A stretch of 64,000 nt of DNA from Trileptium ribeirensis (Eukaryota; Nematoda; Enoplea; Enoplida; Thoracostomopsidae), in NCBI GenBank assembly GCA_030248225.1, contig JASANE010026551.1:34266-98265 (forward strand), given 5' to 3'. The notes under the pieces are model-generated. The model saw only the letters and a program-made list of their open reading frames with translations. It did no database searches and was not told the origin of the DNA. Below, piece by piece: positions 25,801 to 34,800 of this stretch. Position 1 is the stretch's first letter; every line of letters begins with the position of its first letter. A program made the translations under genes and the position numbers.

Positions 25801-28800
25801 TCCTGTTGCATGTTTACATCAGTTGTCCTTCATATAGCTTTCGATTGTGAATAAATATCTTCGTTTAAGAATGACAGCATTTCGCTAATGAAAGTTCACT
25901 TTCTATTCTCATTTTCTGGTGTAGGATTGTAGCACCTCCTGTCCTGCGACCTACAATGGACGTAATAACGCAATGATAATAATGTGTCCTAAATTTTATC
26001 ATACAGGCCTTGGCGCCAAATTTTCAAAATTTTAACTAAGATCACAATATTAGTAGAAAAATTTGATCTGGTTTAAGCTTGTAATTGTTTTGTAATTTTT
26101 TTGGTTTGATAGATATCCTCGAGTAGATACTTATTTATTACGTAGAGGCCAACTTCTATTTTGTTCCCTAACAGGTATGTCATTTCTGCAATAAATCCAC
26201 GTTCTCCTCTTTCAAGGAATTAACTGCTTTATATTAGATATCATCCACTACTCTTGTTTCTTTATATCTGATAACCATTTCTGTGTAAACGACGTTTTCC
26301 CGAATTCAAGTTTCTGCAGTTAGCTTATGTTTGATATTTTAAAATCGTGTAGCTTGATAATTGAGATGTCAGGGGCACATGAAACGCTCGACATTTTGAG
26401 GACTACATTTCAAATGCATTCTAACAAAAACAAAAGAACGGGTAGCGAAATTTTGGTGAGTGTACGTTGACTTATATTCGGTAGATTGTATCAAAACTTA
26501 AGCTTTATGAATTTCAATAAGCTTCTACAGACAATTTATTTATTCTTGATTTTTTACAGAGTAGCCCAATGTGAAGCTGAAGACCGCGGCGAAGGCCTAA
26601 TGGTAGCGTACTACGACAAATGTTGTCGTCTCAATGCTGCAAATTGCGATCCGATAAGCGGCCCCGTATGTGGATCAGACGGAAAAACATATTCCAATAG
26701 GTGCCGGCTGGCGTACGAAGATTGTGTACAACAGAAAACACAAGAAAGTGGTCACTCGACAAAACTCGGTGGACTACGGTCTATCGAGCCGTTGTATGAC
26801 GGTGAGCCAATGGTTCATTATTTTATGTTAGAAATATCTGAAATTTAAAAATTGTAAGAATTGTTTAACAAAAATTTGTTACATATTCGTCATTTGTAAT
26901 TGAGCCTGCATCAAGAAGCATCAGAATGGTGGCAATAAAAAACGAAATGTCGTCAAATTCTCGCTAATATTCGACTTATATTTTTGTCGAATTAGGGGCG
27001 CTTCAAAATCTAACAATTGTCAAAAATCAGTGTTTTTCTGTAAAAAACCTTAAAATAATCAATGTGTCAGGAATGCTGCTAAGAAGTCTACAAATAAGGT
27101 TGACAACTATTTTTAATCTATTTTTTATATCACCTAATCTTAATTCAGTATTCGTCTGTAAATAAACCTTAAAATAATCAATGTGTAGGAAATGCTTCTA
27201 AAAAGCTTATATATAAATAAGGTTGGCAACAGTTTTTTTAAACATTTTTTTACACCATTTTAATCAAAATTCAGTATTTTTCTGTGAAAATCCTTAAAAT
27301 AATCAATGTGTCAGGAATGCTCTTAAAAGAAGTCTATAAATAAGGTTGACGACAATTTTTAATCTATTTTTACATTATTTATTCAAAATTTTAGTTTCAA
27401 AATAAAATTTTTGAATAAATATTAATTTTCTGTGAACTACCACGTATTTTATCTATCTCTCGGCAAGCAAAAAAATTGCCAGAGGGTAATGAACTATGGG
27501 TTCCCAAAATTTTACAGGTGCAACCGTTTTTGATAGAGGAGAGCTAAAAATGCCAGGAAACATGTTTGGAGAAGCCAGGACAATGTTAACTTTCGTTTAA
27601 GAATAGTTATAAACTACAAACATTATTTAACACATATTTCCAAATATCTAAATTTGAAATCTTAAAATTTAAGCCGAATTCTATGTTTTATTCGACATAT
27701 AAATTTGGAAATATAGGTACCGAATTAGTTCAGAGTCTCAGTGACAATAAAACACACACCTACGTTTTCGCTTATCATATATTATTTCCTGCATGAGGCA
27801 CAATTGTGACTAAGTTTCAATCAAAAAAGTTGCATATTTGAAGGCGAATGCTTTCCACAGCAATCGTGTCTAACCACTGATCAAACGCCGGTTTGCGATA
27901 ATTTAGCACAAACACATTCCAGCGAATGCAGTTTCCAAAACTACAAATATGCTTACAAGCGTACGAGCAGTGCTAACCATAATTTCAGCTGAATTCTGTG
28001 TATTGTTCGACATATAATTTGAAACATACATACCGAATTAGTTCAAACTCTGAGAGACAGTAAAACACATACCTACGTTTTTGTTTATCATATATATATT
28101 TCCTGCATGATGCACAATTATGTAACTAACTTTAAATAGACAAATTTTTGTAATTAAAGGCGAATGTTGCCCCCAGCAATCGTGTCCAACAACTGATCAA
28201 ACGCCGGTTTGCGATAATTTAGCACAAACACATTCCAGCGAATGCAGTTTCCAAAACTACAAATGTGTGTACGAGCGTACGAGCAGTGCTAACGAAACGG
28301 TTGTCATCGATTATAAAGGTTTGTTTCGCTCTAAAAAATAAGGATGCTTTTTAGATTTATACCGTGAGGCTTTTATACAAGCTAAGATTTGGCAAACTGG
28401 TATGCTGGTAGTACTTGAGTAACATTTGAAAAATCAACCCCTGGGTGAGCAACTCTCAGCAAACACAATTCAAATTAAATTTAAACAGATGTGATTTGAA
28501 AACCACTCAAGTGGCTATGCATCAGAGTGTAATAATGCTTAAAAATTTTTATGTTACGACAAAGTCAATAAATACTACAGTTAGATACGCATTTGTTCCA
28601 CATTGAAGGCTCTATTTTTATTTGAATTCGGCACTTTCACATAATTATAGTATTGATCGAAGTGATTCGAACATTTTTCATTTGCAGATAATTAGAGAGA
28701 TGCCATAATTATTATAACTTCTCAGAGCAAAAAAGAATTACCCGAATTTTGTCCAATGTGACCTTTACTGGCATGAGTGAAATACATGATATGCCGTTCT

Positions 28801-31800
28801 TAATATACTAAACCGTAGCTTGCGCTTAACCCTAATCTACGGTTCTTAAATGAACCATATACTAACTTTGTGAACAAAAAGTTCAGAAGCTAACTCAGCG
28901 CAGTAAGCTGTTCTTTTTCTAACCTTTGATCTAATGTTCGACCCCCCCCCCTCAAAGGCAACCTCTAAAACGCTGATAAACAAATAAAAGCCGAAAATGT
29001 CTGCTTGTTCCTGGTTGTTCAAAACTGCTACGTGGTAAAAGCTGAACCTTGTGCATAAACCATAAACAAGCCATTGGATGAACCCAGCCAACGTGTACCG
29101 CATTCGAGGAGCGTGTATGAACGTCTGGTTATTAATATTCCTTAATTTTACGATTGGTCACAAATGCAGTGATCTGAAAATTTTATCATAGTGTTATATA
29201 TATTTATCATTTTGCTTTTATCACATTTATCTTAAGGCACGGCTGTAAAGATTATCTTAAAGATACATATGAAATTAAAGATACATATGTCGATAAAACA
29301 AACAGACACGCTTTTCTGCCGCAAACATAAGACTCTGCAACATACGACATGTAAGGTATTAGTTATGTTCATAATGCCAGCTAACAAACCAACCTACTAG
29401 TTGAATTCAGCTTGATATATACACTTAACTAATATGGGTCGACTTTGTTAGTCTCGGACGGTTACGTCTAAACGCTTTTGCTAATGGACCACCGCTATAA
29501 TAAGCTGTACGTCAATTGCACTAGCTAAGAGGCCTACAATTTTGAGGCTTGTGTATCCGGCAATTCAACAAACAAGCTGCCATGACCACTTTTGTTTATT
29601 AGAAAAAAAACCTAAGCTAGATACTTAAAAGCTACGTTCCTTGAATAAGTAACATCACTTGCTGGGAATCTAAATTCAGACTTAAGAAATGGTATATTCA
29701 ATAGTAATATATAATATAGCACAAAGTATTATACACTTAATTTATTTATGTACTGTTTATGTATTTTTGTAGGTGCATGCTGCTCGCTTGAATTTTCATA
29801 AGCAATCTTCAGGGGACATTGTTTCGTCCGATGATCCTAAACTCACAACACAAATCAGATTCACACCTGGTTTTTTTATATTTTATTTTTGTAGATGAAT
29901 TCTGTTCACATAATTGCCCTGATCAATCATCAACGGCCAATGGTTGCTCAACTGATAATCATATCGCTACACCGCCTCATTTACATTTGATTTTCTTATA
30001 TACTGATAATTTTTTGTAACTTTGACATTGTTTCGTCTGATGATCCTAAACACACAACACAAATCAGATTCACACCTGGTTTTTTATATTTTGTTTATTT
30101 TTGCAGATGAATTCTGTTCACATAATTGTCCTGATCAATCATCAACGGCCAATGGGTTCTCAACTGATAATCAGATCGCTACACCGCCTCACTTACACTT
30201 GATTTTGTTATATACTGATAATTTTTTGTAACTTTGCCATTGTTTAGTCTGATGATCCTAAACTCACAACACAAATCAAATTCACACCTGGTTTTTTTAT
30301 ATTTTGTTTATTATTGTAGATGAATTCTGTTCACATAATTGTCCTGATCAATCATCAACGGTCAATGGGTTCTCAACTGATAATCAGATCGCTACACCGC
30401 CTCACTTACACTTGATTTTGTTATATACTGATAATTTTTTGTAACTTTGCCATTGTTTAGTCTGATGACCCTAAACTCACAACACAAATCAGATTCACAC
30501 CTGGTTTTTTATATTTTGTTTATTATTGTAGATGAATTCTGTTCACATAATTGTCCTGATCAATCATCCACGGCCAATGGGTTCTCAACTGATAATCAGA
30601 TCGCTACACCGCCTCACTTACACTTGATTTTCTTATATACTGATAATTTTTTGTAACTTCGAAATTGTTTCGTACGGTGATCCTAAACTCACAACACTAC
30701 CAGATGCACACCTGGTTTATTATATTTTTTTTGTATATGAATTCTGTTCACATAATTGTCCTGACCAATCATGAACGCCAATGGGTTCTCAACTGATAAT
30801 CAGATTGCTAAACCGCCTCACTTGCATTTGATTTTCTTATATACTGATAATTTTTTGTAACTTTGACATTGTTTCGTCTGATGATATTAAACTCACAACA
30901 CAAATGAGATTCACACCTGGTTTTTTGTATTTTGTTTATTTTTGTAGATGAATTCTGTTCATATAATTGTCCTGATCAATCATCAACGGCCAATGGGTCT
31001 TCAACTGATAATCAGATCGCTACACCGCCTCACTTACATTTGATTTTCTTAAATACTGATAATTTTTTGTAACATTGACATTGTTTCGTCTGATGATCGT
31101 AAACACACAACACAAATCATATTCACACCTGGTTTCTTATATATTGTTTATTTTTGTAGATGAATTCTGTTCAAATTGTCCTGATCAATCATCAACGGCC
31201 AATGGGTTCTCAACTGATAATCAGATCGCTACACCGCCTCACTTACACTTGATTTTGTTATATACTGATAATTTTTTGTAACTTTGCCATTGTTTAGTCT
31301 GATGATCCTAAACTCACAACACAAATCAAATTCACACCTGGTTTTTTTATATTTTGTTTATTATTGTAGATGAATTCTGTTCACATAATTGTCCTGATCA
31401 ATCATCAACGGTCAATGGGTTCTCAACTGATAATCAGATCGCTACACCGCCTCACTTACACTTGATTTTGTTATATACTGATAATTTTTGTAACTTTGCC
31501 ATTGTTTAGTCTGATGATCCTAAACTCACAACACAAATCAGATTCACACCTGGTTTTTTATATTTTGTTTATTATTGTAGATGAATTCTGTTCACATAAT
31601 TGTCCTGATCAATCATCCACGGCCAATGGGTTCTCAACTGATAATCAGATTGCTACACCGCCTCACTTACACTTGATTTTCTTAAATACTGATAATTTTT
31701 TGTAACATTGACATTGTTTCGTCTGATGATCGTAAACACACAACACAAATCAGATTCACACCTGGTTTCTTATATATTGTTTATTTTTGTAGAAGAATTC

Positions 31801-34800
31801 TGTTCATATAATTGTCCTGATCAATCATCAACGGCCAATGGGTTCTCAACTGATAATCAGATCGCTACACCGCCTCACTTACACTTGATTTTCTTAAATA
31901 CTGATAATTTTTTGTAACATTGACATTGTTTCGTCTGATGATCGTAAACACACAACACAAATCAGATTCACACCTGGTTTCTTATATATTGTTTATTTTT
32001 GTAGATTAATTCTGTTCATATAATTGTCCTGATCAATCATCAACGGCCAATGGGTCTTCAACTGATAATCAGATCGCTACACCGCCTCACTTACATTTGA
32101 TTTTCTTAAATACTGATAATTTTTTGTAACATTGACATTGTTTCGTCTGATGATCGTAAACACACAACACAAATCAGATTCACACCTGGTTTCTTATATA
32201 TTGTTTATTTTTGTAGACGAATTCTGTTCAAATTGTCCTGATCAATCATCAACGGCCAATGGGTTCTCAACTGATAATCAGATCGCTACACCGCCTCACT
32301 TACATTTGATTTTCTTAAACACTGATAATTTTTTGTAACTTTGACATTGTTTCGTCTGATGATCCTAAACACACAACACAAATCAGATTCACACCTGGTT
32401 TTTTATATTTTGTTTATTTTTGTAGATGAATTCTGTTCACATAATTGTCCTGATCAATCATCAACGGCCAATGGGTTCTCAACTGTTTGACATTGTTTAG
32501 TCTGATGATCCTAAACTCACAACACAAATCAGATTCACACCTGGTTTTCTATATTTTGTGTATTATATATTGTGGATGAATTCTGTTCACATAATTGTCC
32601 TGATCAATCGTCAACGGCCAATGGGTTCTCACCTGATAATCAGATCGCTACACCGCCTCACTTACATTTGATTTTCTTATATACTGATAATTTTTTGTAA
32701 CTTTGACATTGTTTCGTCTGATGATCCTAAACTCATAACACAAGTCAGATTCATACCTGGTTTTTTTATATTTTATTTTTGTACATGAATTCTGTTCACA
32801 TAATTGCCCTGATCAATCATCAACGGCCAATGGGTTCTCAACTGATAATCATATCGCTACACCGCCTCATTTACATTTGATTTTCTTATATACTGATAAT
32901 TTTTTGTAACTTTGACATGGTTTAGTCTGATGATCCTAAACACACAACACAAATCAGATTCACACCTGGTTTTTTATATATTGTTATTTTTGTAGATGAA
33001 TTCTGTTCAAATTGTCCTGATCAATCATCAACGGCCAATGGGTTCTCAACTCATAATCAGATCGCTACACCGCCTCATTTACATTTAATTTTCTTATATA
33101 CTGATAATTTTTTGTAACTTTGACATTGTTTCGTCTGATGATCCTAAACACACACAAATGATATTCACACCTGGTTTTTATATATTGTTTATTTTTGTTG
33201 ATGAATTCTGTTCAAATTGTCCTGGTCAATCATCAACGGCCAATGGGTTCTCAACTGATAATCAGATCGCTACACCGCCTCACTTACACTTGATTTTGTT
33301 ATATACTGATAATTTTTTGTAACTTTGACATTGTTTCACAAATCAGATTCACACCTGGTTTTTTATATTTTGTTTATTATTGTAGATGAATTCTGTTCAC
33401 ATAATTGTCCTGATCAATCATCAACGGCCAATGGCTCTTCAACTGATAATCAGATGGCTACACCGCCTCACTTACATTTGATTTTCTTATATACTGATAA
33501 TTTTGTGTAACTTTGACATTGTTTCGTCTGATGATCCTAAACTCACAACACAAACGGATTCACACCTGGTTTTTTCATTTTGTTTATTTTTGCAGATGAA
33601 TTCTGTTCACATAATTGTCCTGATCAATCATCAATGGCCAATGGGTACTCAACTGATAATCAGATTGCTAAACCGCCTCACTTACATTTGATTTTCTTAT
33701 ATACTGATAATTTTGTGTAACTTTGACATTGTTTCGTCTGATGATCCTAAACTCACAAAACAAATGATATTCACACCTGGTTTTTATATATTGTTTATTT
33801 TTGTTGATGAATTCTGTTCAAATTGTCCTGGTCAATCATCAACGGCCAATGGGTTCTCAACTGATAATCAGATCGCTACACCGCCTCACTTACACTTGAT
33901 TTTGTTATATACTGATAATTTTTTGTAACTTTGACATTGTTTCACAAATCAGATTCACACCTGGTTTTTTATATTTTGTTTATTATTGTAGATGAATTCT
34001 GTTCACATAATTGTCCTGATCAATCATCAACGGCCAATGGCTCTTCAACTGATAATCAGATGGCTACACCGCCTCACTTACATTTGATTTTCTTAAATAC
34101 TGATAATTTTTTGTAACTTTGACATTGTTTCGTATGATGATCCTAAACTCACAACACAAACGGATTCACACCTGGTTTTTTCATTTTGTTTATTTTTGCA
34201 GATGAATTCTGTTCACATAATTGTCCTGATCAATCATCAATGGCCAATGGGTACTCAACTGATAATCAGATTGCTAAACCGCCTCACTTACATTTGATTT
34301 TCTTATATACTGATAATTTTGTGTAACTTTGACATTGTTTCGTCTGATGATCCTAAACTCACAAAACAAATGAGATTCACACCTGGTTTTTTATATTTTG
34401 TTTATTTTTGTAGATGAATTCTGTTCAAATTGTCCTGATCAATCATCAACGGCCAATGGGTTCTCAACTGATAATAAGATCGCTACGCCGCCTCACTTAC
34501 ATTTGATTTTCTTATATACAGATAATTTTTTGTAACTTTGACATTGTTTTGTCTGATGATCCTAAACACACAACACAAATCAGATTCACACCTGGTTTTT
34601 TATATTTTGTTTATTTTTGTAGTTGAATTCTGTTCACATAATTGTCCTGATCAATCATCAACGGCCAATGGGTTCTCAACTCATAATCAGATCGCTACAC
34701 CGCCACACTTACACTTGATTTTGTTATATACTGATAATTTTTATAACTTTGACATTGTTTAGTCTGATGATCCTAAACTCACAACACAAATCAGATTCAC

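Larger units (their letters stand above)
18205..26559 (+). other. Intron, 8.4 kb, with GC-richer block
   Basis: Begins GTGAGC and ends TTTTTTACAG. The first 0.4 kb and the last 1 kb look like ordinary AT-rich intron. From about 18.7 to 25.3 kb the sequence is visibly richer in G and C, has few tandem repeats and no open frame above about 220 codons. I could not assign it to a known element. Confidence 0.6.
26802..28159 (+). other. Intron, 1.4 kb, containing a decayed exon copy
   Basis: Begins GTGAGC and ends TAATTAAAG. It contains three copies of an approximately 125-bp repeat (27010-27400) and a 310-bp duplication that includes the next exon in damaged form (27667-27980). Confidence 0.7.
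27667..28320. repeat. Direct duplication of about 310 bp covering intron plus exon
   Basis: Unit 1 starts near AAGCCGAATTCTATG (about 27672) and unit 2 near CAGCTGAATTCTGTG (about 27986). Each carries TTCGACATATAA, ACCGAATTAGTTCA, ACACCTACGTTTT-type blocks and the GCGAATG exon start in the same order. Confidence 0.85.

Noticed and set aside
26486..26559. ATG and hydrophobic run before exon 7 as a signal peptide and new gene start
   Set aside because: TTTTTTACAG at 26559 gives an exact phase-2 join to exon 6 that restores domain 29, which a separate gene start would leave incomplete.
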